This document shows, piece after piece, positions 7,544-14,432 of a DNA stretch of 15,277 bases. This DNA is from Hyphomicrobiaceae bacterium. GTDB taxonomy: Bacteria > Pseudomonadota > Alphaproteobacteria > Rhizobiales > Hyphomicrobiaceae. A program made the translations under genes and the position numbers. The notes beneath the pieces were generated by a model. That model had not been told where the DNA came from, ran no database searches, and saw only the letters and a program-made list of their open reading frames with translations. The first letter of the stretch is position 1, and each line of letters begins with the position of its first letter. The stretch covers positions 1 through 15,277 of the forward strand of contig JAGRKR010000117.1 of assembly GCA_020442225.1 (NCBI GenBank). The letters run 5' to 3'.

Positions 7544-7656
7544 CTGGCACTCCTCCCTCGTCTTTGGCTCATCCTTCTGTCCAAGCCCGCCGAGCCGCCT
7601 CTGTCAAGCTATCCACCGTCAATCACCGGCGTCGGCAACCATTCCCGGGCATTGGC

Positions 7657-7685
7657 TTGCAAATATCAGTGGTCACGAATATTTT
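7657..7685 (+). promoter_or_regulatory. soxR promoter overlapped by a palindromic operator candidate
   Basis: A -35-like TTGCAA (7657-7662) and a -10-like TATTTT (7680-7685) are exactly 17 bases apart, 69 bases upstream of the soxR ATG. An inverted repeat, AAATAT-N2-GTG-N2-CAC-N2-ATATTT (7661-7684), fills the spacer and touches both boxes; 18 of 24 positions are symmetric. In a GC-rich background this AT-rich palindrome is the expected look of an ArsR-family operator that blocks its own promoter. Binding by SoxR is inferred. Confidence 0.6.
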
Positions 7686-7753
7686 AGCAGCCTGGAATAC
7701 CGCATCGGCCCCATCCGCCCGCGGGTGGCGCTCGAGGGGCAAAGGACCGGCGC

Positions 7754-8131
7754 ATGAGCGAGAATGCACTCGAAGGACTCGACACGCAGGGCCACGCCCC
7801 GCCACTGCTCGAATCCATGCGCGCCGCCGCCGAGGAGGCGGCCGAGCTTCTGCGCTCGATCGGCAGCCCCTATCGCCTGATGATCCTCTGTCTGCTCATG
7901 GAGCGCGAGAAGACCGTCACGGAGATCTGCGACGCCATCGGCGCCCGCCAGAGCCTCACTTCGCAGCACCTGACGCGCCTGCGGCTCGACGGCCTGGTGA
8001 AAGCCGAGCGGCGCGGCCATTTCGCGTACTATTCCCTCACCGACACGCTGGCGAAGGACATCGTGGCGACCCTCTACCAGCACTATTGCGCGAAGAACCC
8101 GAAAACTTCCAAATCGTCGGGTAGCAATTGA
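7754..8131 (+). CDS. soxR: ArsR-family thiol-sensing repressor of sulfur oxidation (SoxR/SqrR/BigR type)
   Basis: This 125-residue winged-helix repressor has an ArsR core from about 30 to 112, with the recognition helix around SLTSQHLTRLRLDGL (67-81) and the wing at 84-95. Cys46 (in LMILC) and Cys112 (in LYQHYC) are 66 residues apart, the same spacing as the redox cysteines of SqrR (C41/C107) and BigR (C42/C108), which form a tetrasulfide or disulfide on exposure to (per)sulfide and release DNA. Cys59 is an additional cysteine. The metal-binding set of ArsR/SmtB arsenic or zinc sensors is not evident. AGGA lies about 7 bases before the ATG. Neighbours are sulfide dehydrogenase and soxYZ genes, matching the regulator's role. 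This SoxR is unrelated to the MerR-type oxidative-stress SoxR. It is probably autoregulated through the upstream palindrome. Confidence 0.88.
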   Translation: MSENALEGLDTQGHAPPLLESMRAAAEEAAELLRSIGSPYRLMILCLLMEREKTVTEICDAIGARQSLTSQHLTRLRLDGLVKAERRGHFAYYSLTDTLAKDIVATLYQHYCAKNPKTSKSSGSN

Positions 8132-8210
8132 TGACCGCGCCACCGGGCAAATACCCCGGGGCGCCGTGCCTGAAGACGGCCGAGACCGTCGCGCTCGAGG
8201 AGGACGGCCC

Positions 8211-8567
8211 ATGCTGCCTGCGGCTTGCGCGCGCGCCGCGCAGATCGTGCGATATGCTCTGCTGATGTTGCTCGGCCTGGCGGGAGAGACCGCTCTGGCG
8301 GACGAGAAGGCCGATCGTATGATGCGGCTCGGCCGCCACCTCGCCCAGGAATGCACCTCGTGTCATCGCCTCGATGGGGCTTCGAGCGGCGCCATCCCGA
8401 ACATCCTCGGGATGCACAAGGACGATTTCATCGCCACGATGCAGTTCTACAAGACCGGCGCCCGCACGAACCAGGCCATGGTCTCCGTCGTGCAGAGCCT
8501 CAGTGCCGAGGAGATCGAGGCACTGGCCATATTCTACGGCGCCCAGAAGAAGCCGCCCCGGCGCTGA
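8211..8567 (+). CDS. fccA: Monoheme cytochrome c, subunit of sulfide dehydrogenase (FccA/SoxE-like)
   Basis: The 118-residue precursor has a signal peptide (hydrophobic 14-26, cleavage near ALA-DE at 30/31) and one heme site, C48-T-S-C51-H52. Met90, in the GARTNQAM segment, is the probable sixth ligand. Sequence and length fit the small monoheme cytochrome that accepts electrons from the flavoprotein of flavocytochrome c sulfide dehydrogenase; Paracoccus SoxE is by contrast a larger diheme protein. The ATG at 8211 follows GAGGAGG with 7 bases of spacing; an in-frame GTG at 8166 would add 15 residues before the signal peptide and is rejected. It lies 79 bases behind soxR on the same strand, probably in one transcript, and is convergent with the flavoprotein gene. 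Confidence 0.85.
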   Translation: MLPAACARAAQIVRYALLMLLGLAGETALADEKADRMMRLGRHLAQECTSCHRLDGASSGAIPNILGMHKDDFIATMQFYKTGARTNQAMVSVVQSLSAEEIEALAIFYGAQKKPPRR

Positions 8568-8732
8568 GCGCCCCGCCCCACACGGAGCGGGCAACGCAGG
8601 CACGCCGTCGCGCATTCGCGACTGCGGTTCGGCTCGTATTCACACACGGCCCTGCCCGCGAAACCAGGCGACGCCGAGCATTCGACGGCCAGCACCCAAC
8701 GGCCGACCTTCGCCGGCCGCACGGCATGCAAA

Positions 8733-8758
8733 GGGGTCCGGACGCGCGTCCGGCCCCC
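8733..8758. terminator. Hairpin between convergent fccA and soxF
   Basis: CCGGACGC/GCGTCCGG (8738-8753) is a perfect 16-base palindrome, extended by GGGG/CCCC after one mismatch. It lies between the convergent ends of the cytochrome gene (stop at 8567) and the flavoprotein gene (stop at 8789). No strong T-run is present on either side, so bidirectional termination is likely but not certain. Confidence 0.5.
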
Positions 8759-8788
8759 CTCGTTGGCAAGCGCGCTGGCCTGGCGTGA

Positions 8789-10111
8789 TCAGCCCTTCTT
8801 GCGCGCGGGCTTCTTGGCCGGCGCCGACTTGGCGAACACGTCCGTGACGATGCCGGCGTACCAATCGACCGACTCGAGGTAGTTCTGCCGGCGCACTTCC
8901 GCCGTCTCGCCCGGCTTGGAGACGAAACCGCCGCTCGCCTTGAGAATGCCGCCCTCGGGCTTGTAGCTCGCACCGACCTTGATGCTGTCGTTGGGCGCCA
9001 CCAGGGACCAGCAGGTGTTGCGGAAGCGCGGGGCGAACTTCTCCTTCTTGGCGAGTGCCGCCAGGATGTCGCTCGCAACCACCCTCGCCTGGCTGTTGGC
9101 CGAGAAACCGGACTTCGGCATCTGCGTGGCGACCGAGGCATCACCGAGAACATAGACGTCCTTGGCTTTGGTCGAGGCGAAGGTGTCGGGCACCACCGGG
9201 CACCAGTCGCCCTGCGTCAGGCCGGCCTTGAAGGCGATCTGACCGGCGCGCTGGGCCGGCACGATGTTGGCGACGTCGAACTTGATCTTCTCGCCCGACT
9301 TCGTCTCGACCATGCGCGCCCGTGGGTCGACACGCGCCAGAGCGAAGTTGTCGATCTCCGTCGTCAGCCGCACGTCGATGATGCCCTTGTAGTACTTCCC
9401 GTAGGCTTCCATGAACGCCGGCTGCTTGGAGAAGCTCTTCTTGGGATCGAGCACGATGAGCTTCGATTTCGGCTTATGCGTCTTGAGGTAGTGCGCGATC
9501 ATGGCCGCGCGCTCGTAGGGACCGGGCGGGCAGCGATAGGGATTGGGAGGCGCGGCCAGGACGACCACACCACCGTTGCGCATCTTCGTGAGTTGGCGCT
9601 TCAGGAGCTGGGTCTGCGGGCCCGCCTGCCAGGCGTGGGGCAGCGTTTGAGCCACCTTCACGGAGTAGCCGGGGACGGAGTCGTACTTGATGTCGATGCC
9701 CGGCGAGACCACGAGCTTGTCGTAGGACAGCTTCTTGCCGCTGCGCAGCGAGACCACGCGCTTCGACGTGTCGACGCTGGTCGCCCAGTCGCGCACGATC
9801 TTGATGCCCATCTTGCGCAGGTTCGAATAGGAGTGCGTGATGGAGTCGAACGAGCGGAAGCCGCCGAGATAGAGGTTGGAGAAAAAGCAGGTGGTAAAGC
9901 GACGGTTGACCTCGATGAGCGTCACGTCGAGCTCTGGCGCGCCCTTCTTGACGTAATGCGCCACGGTGGCGCCGCCTGGTCCGCCGCCGATGATCACGAC
10001 CTTGGCACGCCCTTGGGCGTAAGCGATGGGCGCGAGGCTGCTGCCCGCGAGAACGGATGCGCCGGCGGCACCCGCCAATTTTGCGAAATCGCGTCTGCTA
10101 AGCTCTGACAT
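8789..10111 (-). CDS. soxF: Flavocytochrome c sulfide dehydrogenase, flavoprotein subunit
   Basis: This 440-residue FAD protein (FccB/SoxF) oxidises sulfide in the periplasm and passes electrons to cytochrome c. It has a twin-arginine signal (SRRDFAK at 5-11, cleavage near AYAQ at 30-33), the dinucleotide fold GGGPGG at 42-47, a second FAD contact VYVLGDAS at 319-326, and the C-terminal FCSD flavin-binding domain (about 365-430). Redox cysteines are C194 (YRCPPGPYER) and C367 (NTCWSL), comparable to C161/C337 of Allochromatium FccB. C75 and C304 (GDWCPV) are also present. The ATG at 10111 has GGAGG 9 bases upstream. The C-terminus ends in a Lys/Ala-rich tail (SAPAKKPARKKG). It is convergent with the cytochrome gene rather than co-linear with it, and soxS lies 189 bases upstream on the same strand. 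Confidence 0.93.
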   Translation of the reverse strand: MSELSRRDFAKLAGAAGASVLAGSSLAPIAYAQGRAKVVIIGGGPGGATVAHYVKKGAPELDVTLIEVNRRFTTCFFSNLYLGGFRSFDSITHSYSNLRKMGIKIVRDWATSVDTSKRVVSLRSGKKLSYDKLVVSPGIDIKYDSVPGYSVKVAQTLPHAWQAGPQTQLLKRQLTKMRNGGVVVLAAPPNPYRCPPGPYERAAMIAHYLKTHKPKSKLIVLDPKKSFSKQPAFMEAYGKYYKGIIDVRLTTEIDNFALARVDPRARMVETKSGEKIKFDVANIVPAQRAGQIAFKAGLTQGDWCPVVPDTFASTKAKDVYVLGDASVATQMPKSGFSANSQARVVASDILAALAKKEKFAPRFRNTCWSLVAPNDSIKVGASYKPEGGILKASGGFVSKPGETAEVRRQNYLESVDWYAGIVTDVFAKSAPAKKPARKKG

Positions 10112-10300
10112 TGCCCGTTTCCTCCTCCAGTAGAATGTCCGTTCTTATTTCGGTCGAGGTCGCAACCGCCGATTTTCGTGTCCAAGGACTATCCGGTCAA
10201 TGCGCCCTGCATTCAATCGGAAAGTCGCCAGTGCGACATAGCACCTACGTCTAAATCCCGTGCCGACGGCCGACACGAGGCATGCCCGCCGCGCTACGGC

Positions 10301-10753
10301 TCAGCGGCCGATGGCGGGTGCGGGTGCTCGATAGCCGGCCTTCTCGAGAATGGGCGCCAGCATGCCCCAGAAGAAGTCGGCGCCGGGATAGCCGACGAGG
10401 CGGCCGACCTCGACGCCATCCCTGACGACGATGAAGGTCGGCGAATAGAGGACGCGGCTGTAACGCTTGGCCTCCCCCGCGCCGCGCTGCAAACGCACGA
10501 TCGGCGCGAACCGCCCCTCGTCGGAGCGGTCGTAGGCGACGCCGACTTCCCGTTCCCAGCGCGCGCAATAGGGGCAGCCGACGTCGGCGATCATCAGAAG
10601 GCGCGCACCTGAGGGCACACGCGCCTCGGCCGCTGCAGCCGGCAGGACATGATGCGCCGCGGCAATGGCGATCAGGACAGCCAGCGCCACCAGTCGCCCG
10701 ACAAGCGATCCGACCACTGGTCGTCCAGCCGTGCGCAGCCTGAAGTGCGTCAC
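10301..10753 (-). CDS. soxS: SoxS-like periplasmic thioredoxin
   Basis: This 150-residue thioredoxin-fold protein has an N-terminal membrane or signal segment (about 18-43, ending PAAAAEA) and the active site C60-P-Y-C63 in DVGCPYCARWEREVG. The cis-Pro loop is at SPT (104-106). The pattern ADVGCPYCARW...YDRSDEGRFAPIVRL resembles SoxS of Paracoccus, which reduces the SoxY carrier cysteine and keeps it active. The start is GTG at 10753, with GGAG 8 bases upstream; the long open frame beyond it up to 11155 crosses the soxY start and is not coding. The nearby ATGATG is out of frame. Neighbours are soxF downstream and divergent soxYZ, fitting the role. Confidence 0.85.
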   Translation of the reverse strand: MTHFRLRTAGRPVVGSLVGRLVALAVLIAIAAAHHVLPAAAAEARVPSGARLLMIADVGCPYCARWEREVGVAYDRSDEGRFAPIVRLQRGAGEAKRYSRVLYSPTFIVVRDGVEVGRLVGYPGADFFWGMLAPILEKAGYRAPAPAIGR

Positions 10754-11144
10754 CCGTCTCGCTCCATCATCGGCTGCGTTCCCGTCGAACCCGCAGCCGT
10801 CACGATCCCCGCGGCCGCCTCGACGAGTCCTGCGGAGAAACACCCCGGACGCATTTGCATCAGCATATTCTAATATGCTACGTAAAAGAGGCAAAGGGTG
10901 CGTGCCCGACGATGGCTCTCGCGTGAGCCAGAGGGGATGACCCGGTGCGCTGGGCGCGGGGTGGTGTGTGCTTGTCATACACGCAAGTGTTCCAGTCTGC
11001 ATGTGGTCGCGTCTCATGCCGTCGTACCGGCCGAACAGCCGACGCGCCGGCCAGGGCGCTGAGTGCAGCTCATCGGATGAGGGCTGATTTCGACCCGACC
11101 CCGACAACACGGTTCCATAACGCCGGGAAACTCGAGAGGAAACA
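10754..11144. other. 391-base divergent control region between soxS and soxY
   Basis: No gene is seen here. The left third contains the perfect AT-rich palindrome at 10862-10879 and a putative soxS promoter. The soxY-proximal part has a TTGTCA at 10972-10977 without a convincing -10 at 16-18 bases, and ACAC-GCAA-GTGT at 10979-10990, which could make a small stem. The soxY leader ends with GAGG 5 bases before the ATG. Confidence 0.5.
10862..10894 (-). promoter_or_regulatory. Perfect AT-rich palindrome on the putative soxS promoter
   Basis: AGCATATT-CT-AATATGCT (10862-10879) is a perfect inverted repeat with 8-bp arms. Read on the minus strand, TTGCCT (plus-strand 10889-10894) and TAGAAT (10867-10872; 5 of 6 to consensus) are 16 bases apart and direct transcription to soxS, 114 bases away. 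The palindrome covers the -10 box, as expected for a repressor site. SoxR is the likely ligand by context. It could also serve soxYZ on the other side. Confidence 0.6.
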
Positions 11145-11627
11145 ATGCGCGACATGATCAGGCTCGAACAGCTCGATCGCCGAGACTTTGTCTTGGGATC
11201 CGCGGCTGTCGCGGCCCTCGCGGCGATTGTGCCGCTGGGCTCGATGGCTCACGCCCAACAGAAGAGTGGTGGCTGGCAGGCCCTGCTCAAGGAGATCGCC
11301 GGCGACGCCACGCCCGCAACCGCCAAGATCACGATCCAGCTTCCCGAGATCGCCGAGAACGGCAATACGGTGCCCTTCTCCGTGGCCGTGGACAGCCCCA
11401 TGACCGACAAGGATTACGTCAAGACCGTGCACGTGATCTCGACCGGCAATCCGCTGCCGCATGTGGCGTCGTTCAACTTCACGCCGGCCTCGGGCAAGGC
11501 GGGCGTCTCCAGCCGCATGCGGCTCGGCAAGACGCAGGACGTGCTCGTCGTCGCGCAGATGAGCGACGGCAAGTTCTACATGGGCAAGCGCCTGGTCAAG
11601 GTCACGATCGGCGGCTGCGGCGGCTGA
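11145..11627 (+). CDS. soxY: Thiosulfate/sulfur-carrier protein SoxY
   Basis: This is the 160-residue precursor of the sulfur-carrier subunit. It has a twin-arginine signal (DRRDFVLG at 11-18, hydrophobic to ~33, cleavage near AHAQ at 35-38), the SoxY immunoglobulin-like domain, and the C-terminal swinging arm GGCGG (156-160) with Cys158, where sulfane sulfur is bound covalently. It pairs with SoxZ encoded 18 bases downstream and is exported with it by the Tat system, since SoxZ lacks a signal. The ATG at 11145 has GAGG 5 bases upstream. Length and ending are as in complete Sox systems, so the protein appears functional although SoxXA and SoxB are not in the window. Confidence 0.96.
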   Translation: MRDMIRLEQLDRRDFVLGSAAVAALAAIVPLGSMAHAQQKSGGWQALLKEIAGDATPATAKITIQLPEIAENGNTVPFSVAVDSPMTDKDYVKTVHVISTGNPLPHVASFNFTPASGKAGVSSRMRLGKTQDVLVVAQMSDGKFYMGKRLVKVTIGGCGG

Positions 11628-11645
11628 TCAGGGAGGAAAGCAACA

Positions 11646-11966
11646 ATGTCGAAGCCACGCATCAAGATTCCCAGCTCCGCCAAGGCCGGCGAGGTCATCG
11701 AGATCAAGACCCTGATCCAGCACACCATGGAGACGGGACAGCGCAAGGGCGGTGATGGCAAGCTCATCCCGCGCAACATCATCAACAAGTTCACCGCGAC
11801 CTTCAACGGCAAGGAGGTCTTCAGCGCGAAGATCCATCCGGGCATTTCCTCCAACCCCTACCTCGCCTTCTTCATGAAGGTGGCGGGTCCTGGAGAGATG
11901 CAGTTCACCTGGGTGGACGACGCCGGCAAGACCTACTCGGACAAGAAGTCCATCAAGGTCGGCTGA
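11646..11966 (+). CDS. soxZ: Sulfur oxidation protein SoxZ
   Basis: This 106-residue protein is the partner of SoxY in the periplasmic SoxYZ heterodimer. The family features are clear: start PRIKIPSSAKAGEVIEIKTLIQH (4-26), MKVAGPGEMQFTWVDDAGK in the last third, and no signal peptide, consistent with co-export on SoxY. GGAGG lies 9 bases before the ATG at 11646 and 18 bases separate it from soxY, so the two are an operon. A strong terminator follows 27 bases after the stop, closing the transcript. Confidence 0.96.
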   Translation: MSKPRIKIPSSAKAGEVIEIKTLIQHTMETGQRKGGDGKLIPRNIINKFTATFNGKEVFSAKIHPGISSNPYLAFFMKVAGPGEMQFTWVDDAGKTYSDKKSIKVG

Positions 11967-11993
11967 CGGTCCGCCGATACTGCGCCACCCGAG

Positions 11994-12023
11994 GAGCCCG
12001 GAGCGATCCGGGCTCTTTGCTTT
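11994..12023 (+). terminator. Rho-independent terminator of soxYZ
   Basis: GAGCCCGGA (11994-12002) and TCCGGGCTC (12007-12015) form a perfect 9-bp stem with a GCGA tetraloop, followed at once by TTTGCTTT. This is the clearest terminator in the window and separates soxYZ from the CDGSH gene. Confidence 0.9.
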
Positions 12024-12242
12024 GGCGGGCCGCGGCCAGGCGCCAGGCGCCTTTCGACAGGGAGCGTCACCATCGCCCCTTGACCTCGCCGCGCCACGCG
12101 TGAAGATCGCCAGCATACCGCGCGTCGCCCTGTCCGCCTTTCCTGCTCCCCGGTCGACACGCACCGAGCACCAGCAAGCCGCGACGCGGCCGACGAGATT
12201 GGGCGCGCGGGCTGCCGCCGCCCCGTGGCAAAGGAGGCCGTC

Positions 12243-12485
12243 ATGGCTGATGATCCGATCCCCGCGCAACTCTGCCCCTATCAGGTGACGCTGGAAGGCG
12301 GCCGGACCTACTCCTGGTGCAGTTGCGGCCGTTCGAAGAAGCAGCCGTTCTGCGACGGCTCGCACAGGGGCACGGGACTGGAGCCGGTGCGTTTTGTGGC
12401 CAGCGCCACGGGTACGGTCAACCTGTGTGGGTGCAAATCGACCGACGACCAGCCCTTCTGCGACGGCTCGCACAACGTGCTCTAG
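12243..12485 (+). CDS. Tandem CDGSH iron-sulfur protein (NEET type)
   Basis: This 80-residue protein contains two complete CDGSH motifs: C26-x-C28 ... C37-D-G-S-H41 and C62-x-C64 ... C73-D-G-S-H77. Each should bind a [2Fe-2S] cluster with three Cys and one His, so one chain could hold two clusters. Eukaryotic relatives are mitoNEET and Miner2; bacterial two-motif forms are known, with electron transfer or Fe-S transfer proposed. There is no membrane anchor or signal, so it should be cytoplasmic. Start ATG 12243 follows AAAGGAGG by 5 bases; the upstream in-frame GTG overlaps the ribosome site and is rejected. It lies behind the soxYZ terminator with a 219-base gap in which I see no clear promoter. 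Confidence 0.93.
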   Translation: MADDPIPAQLCPYQVTLEGGRTYSWCSCGRSKKQPFCDGSHRGTGLEPVRFVASATGTVNLCGCKSTDDQPFCDGSHNVL

Positions 12486-12538
12486 ATCCACGGACCGGCG
12501 AAGCGCGGGCCTCCGCCCCCGTCTCGACCGATCGCCCC

Positions 12539-13327
12539 CTAGCGCGTCGCCTCGGCCCGAGCGCTCCGGCGCAGGGCCGCCGCGCCCTTCAGCCGCTCCG
12601 GACGCCAGCGGAGCGGCGCCTCCCCGATCAGACCCGGCCCCAGCTTGCGTCCCACCTGCTCGAGCTTCGTCGGGTCAAGGCTCCACAAGCCTGCCAGACG
12701 CAGCACATCGTCCTCGCCGGGAACATGCGCGGGATCCTCGGCGCCAACGTCCTCGCCAGTGCGCGCGCGCCCGGCCCGAGCACGCGTCGCAACGGCCGGC
12801 TCATCCTTCGACGCCTTGCCCTTGTTCCACAGGACACCGTCCTCGCCGGCCGCGTAGGCGCGCATCAGTCGTCCCCCGGCAAGACGCGCCCAGGCGGTCA
12901 GGCCGATCGGTGGGCAGGTCACGAAATACTGCACCTCCGGATAGATCTTGGCGAGGTCGAGCAGCAGCGGCATGGCCTTGTCCACGAAGCGCCGGCCCAC
13001 CGGAGTCGGCAAGGCGATGCCCACGACGAAGGACCAGCCATCGACGGGTGGCGACACGAACAGCAGGCTGTCGGAGAAGCGATCGTCATAGGTGGTGGCG
13101 ATGCCCGAGCGCCAGTTGGCGGCGCGCACCTGCTCCAGCCCCAGCACGTCCGCCAGCGCACTCGTGTTCTCGGTGCGGACGGCCAGCCATGCCGTGTTGT
13201 AGCCGAAGGCATGGGGTGAATCCGCGCGCCGGCGCAGGCGCGGCAGCATTCGATGCATGCCGGGCACCAGCACCAGCCCCGCGACCAGCACCGTGATGAG
13301 CACCATGATGGTTATGACGACAAGCAC
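12539..13327 (-). CDS. Membrane-anchored protein of unknown function
   Basis: I do not recognise this 262-residue protein. It has one N-terminal membrane span (residues 2-24), a basic stretch (MHRMLPRLRRRA) that suggests a cytoplasmic remainder, and a globular domain with FGYNTAWLAVRT (41-52), AANWRSGIATTYDDRF (69-84), SPPVDGWSFVVGIALP (91-106), IYPEVQYF (128-135) and TAWARLAGGRLMRAYAAGEDG (144-164). A charged, low-complexity segment follows (about 168-210), then a final short domain. The start is GTG at 13327 with GGGGGA 4 bases upstream; the next ATG at 13306 would cut the span and lacks a ribosome site. Codon use matches neighbours. It converges on the CDGSH gene with 53 bases between stops. 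No partner is obvious. Confidence 0.75.
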   Translation of the reverse strand: MLVVITIMVLITVLVAGLVLVPGMHRMLPRLRRRADSPHAFGYNTAWLAVRTENTSALADVLGLEQVRAANWRSGIATTYDDRFSDSLLFVSPPVDGWSFVVGIALPTPVGRRFVDKAMPLLLDLAKIYPEVQYFVTCPPIGLTAWARLAGGRLMRAYAAGEDGVLWNKGKASKDEPAVATRARAGRARTGEDVGAEDPAHVPGEDDVLRLAGLWSLDPTKLEQVGRKLGPGLIGEAPLRWRPERLKGAAALRRSARAEATR

Positions 13328-13470
13328 CGACGATTCCCCCGCCCGGTGACCTGTATCCTTATGTGACCGGGCGATTGCAGCCGCAAGCTTCTTCGCGGCC
13401 TCTGGGGATAACGCCCCCGTCCGGGCCGTTCCCGGCCGCCCGCAAAACGCGATCGCCCCCTTGAACGAAG

Positions 13471-13498
13471 AGCGGCCGCCCGGTGGGAGGCGGCCGCT
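13471..13498 (-). terminator. Hairpin terminator downstream of the porin gene
   Basis: AGCGGCCGCC (13471-13480) and GGCGGCCGCT (13489-13498) form a perfect 10-bp stem with an 8-base loop. It lies 67 bases past the porin stop on the minus strand and is followed there by CTTCGTT, a weak T-rich tail. Confidence 0.6.
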
Positions 13499-13565
13499 TC
13501 AGCTTCGGGGACCGGGGGACTGAGATCCCCGTGCACCCTCTCGCGAGAGGTGCGGTACGACGGGG

Positions 13566-14432
13566 TTAGAACGTGATCTTGGCCGTCGCCACGAAGCGCT
13601 CGTCGCACTGGAACGCCGGGCCCTGGCAGAACCGGTTGGCGAAGCCCGCACCGGCGTTGTTGCTCTTGATGTTCGTATCCCAGTAGCGGAAGTCCAGCGT
13701 CAGCTTGTCGACCGCGAACGCTATACCGGCATTCCAGTAGAGGTAATCGTCGGCGCCGTTGCCCACGAGCACCTGGTAGCGGGCATCATCTCCGGTCTGG
13801 TAGCCGAGCGTGCCGGAGATGGTCGGCGTGAAGATCCACATCTTCGGCAGGGTCACGGCAGTCGTGCCCTCGATGGTCCAGGTGGCACCGGTCTTGTTCG
13901 TGTATTCGGGCGAGTAGAACACCGTCAGGCCGGCGGTCCAGACGTCCTTCACGAGAGAGCCGGAGACGCCCGCCTTGATCTCGAGGTAGTCGAGTTCCCG
14001 CTGAGCGGGGTTTCCGGCCGTCACTTTGTCGTAGGCGCCGGGATAGGTGTAATAGATGAGGCCGAGATCGAGCTCGACCGGGCCGAGTGGGATCTTGACG
14101 CCGCCGTACCAGTCGATCTCGACGCTGGCGAGATTGACCTGGGAGGTGCCGGCGGCATTGGGAACCTGCAGGAAGTCGAGGTTCGACGCCCACATGCCCA
14201 GGTAGAGCCACTTCCAGGTCACGTCGACGCCGCCCTGCAGCGCCGGGTTCTGGGCGGTCTGCGAGAAGCCGCGGAACACGTAGTCGGTGGTGACGCCGAT
14301 ATTGGCCGAGATCTGGATCTCGCGCTTCGGCTCAGGCAACGGCCCGTCCTTGACGCTGCCGGCGAAGGCCGGGCTCGTCGCCATCATGAAAAGGCCTGCC
14401 ACGCAGGCTGTTCCGAGTTTCGTCTTCGACAT
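13566..14432 (-). CDS. TorF-family putative porin (Gcw_chp family)
   Basis: This 288-residue outer-membrane protein has a signal peptide (MSKTKLGTACVAGLFMMATS, cleavage near AFA-GS at 24/25), then the typical opening SANIGVTTDYVFRGFSQT and repeated amphipathic strands ending in aromatic residues. It ends in Phe (ATAKITF), the usual C-terminal signature of beta-barrel proteins recognised by the Bam complex. Motifs such as YVFRGFSQTAQNPALQGGVD, EIDWYGG and FRYWDT match the family described as TorF-type putative porin; its substrate is not established. Cys269 and Cys276 near the end could form a disulfide. AAGG lies 7 bases before the ATG at 14432. The in-frame extension to 14636 would bury the signal peptide and is rejected. 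Confidence 0.88.
   Translation of the reverse strand: MSKTKLGTACVAGLFMMATSPAFAGSVKDGPLPEPKREIQISANIGVTTDYVFRGFSQTAQNPALQGGVDVTWKWLYLGMWASNLDFLQVPNAAGTSQVNLASVEIDWYGGVKIPLGPVELDLGLIYYTYPGAYDKVTAGNPAQRELDYLEIKAGVSGSLVKDVWTAGLTVFYSPEYTNKTGATWTIEGTTAVTLPKMWIFTPTISGTLGYQTGDDARYQVLVGNGADDYLYWNAGIAFAVDKLTLDFRYWDTNIKSNNAGAGFANRFCQGPAFQCDERFVATAKITF

Noticed and set aside
7754..8131. Arsenic or zinc sensor identity for the ArsR-family protein
   Set aside because: The cysteine pair matches the SqrR/BigR thiol sensors in spacing, the usual ArsR metal motif is absent, and all functional neighbours concern sulfur oxidation.
10754..11155. Upstream in-frame extension of soxS to 284 codons
   Set aside because: It crosses the soxY start and the promoter palindrome, and would place the signal segment in the middle of the protein; the GTG at 10753 has a good ribosome site.
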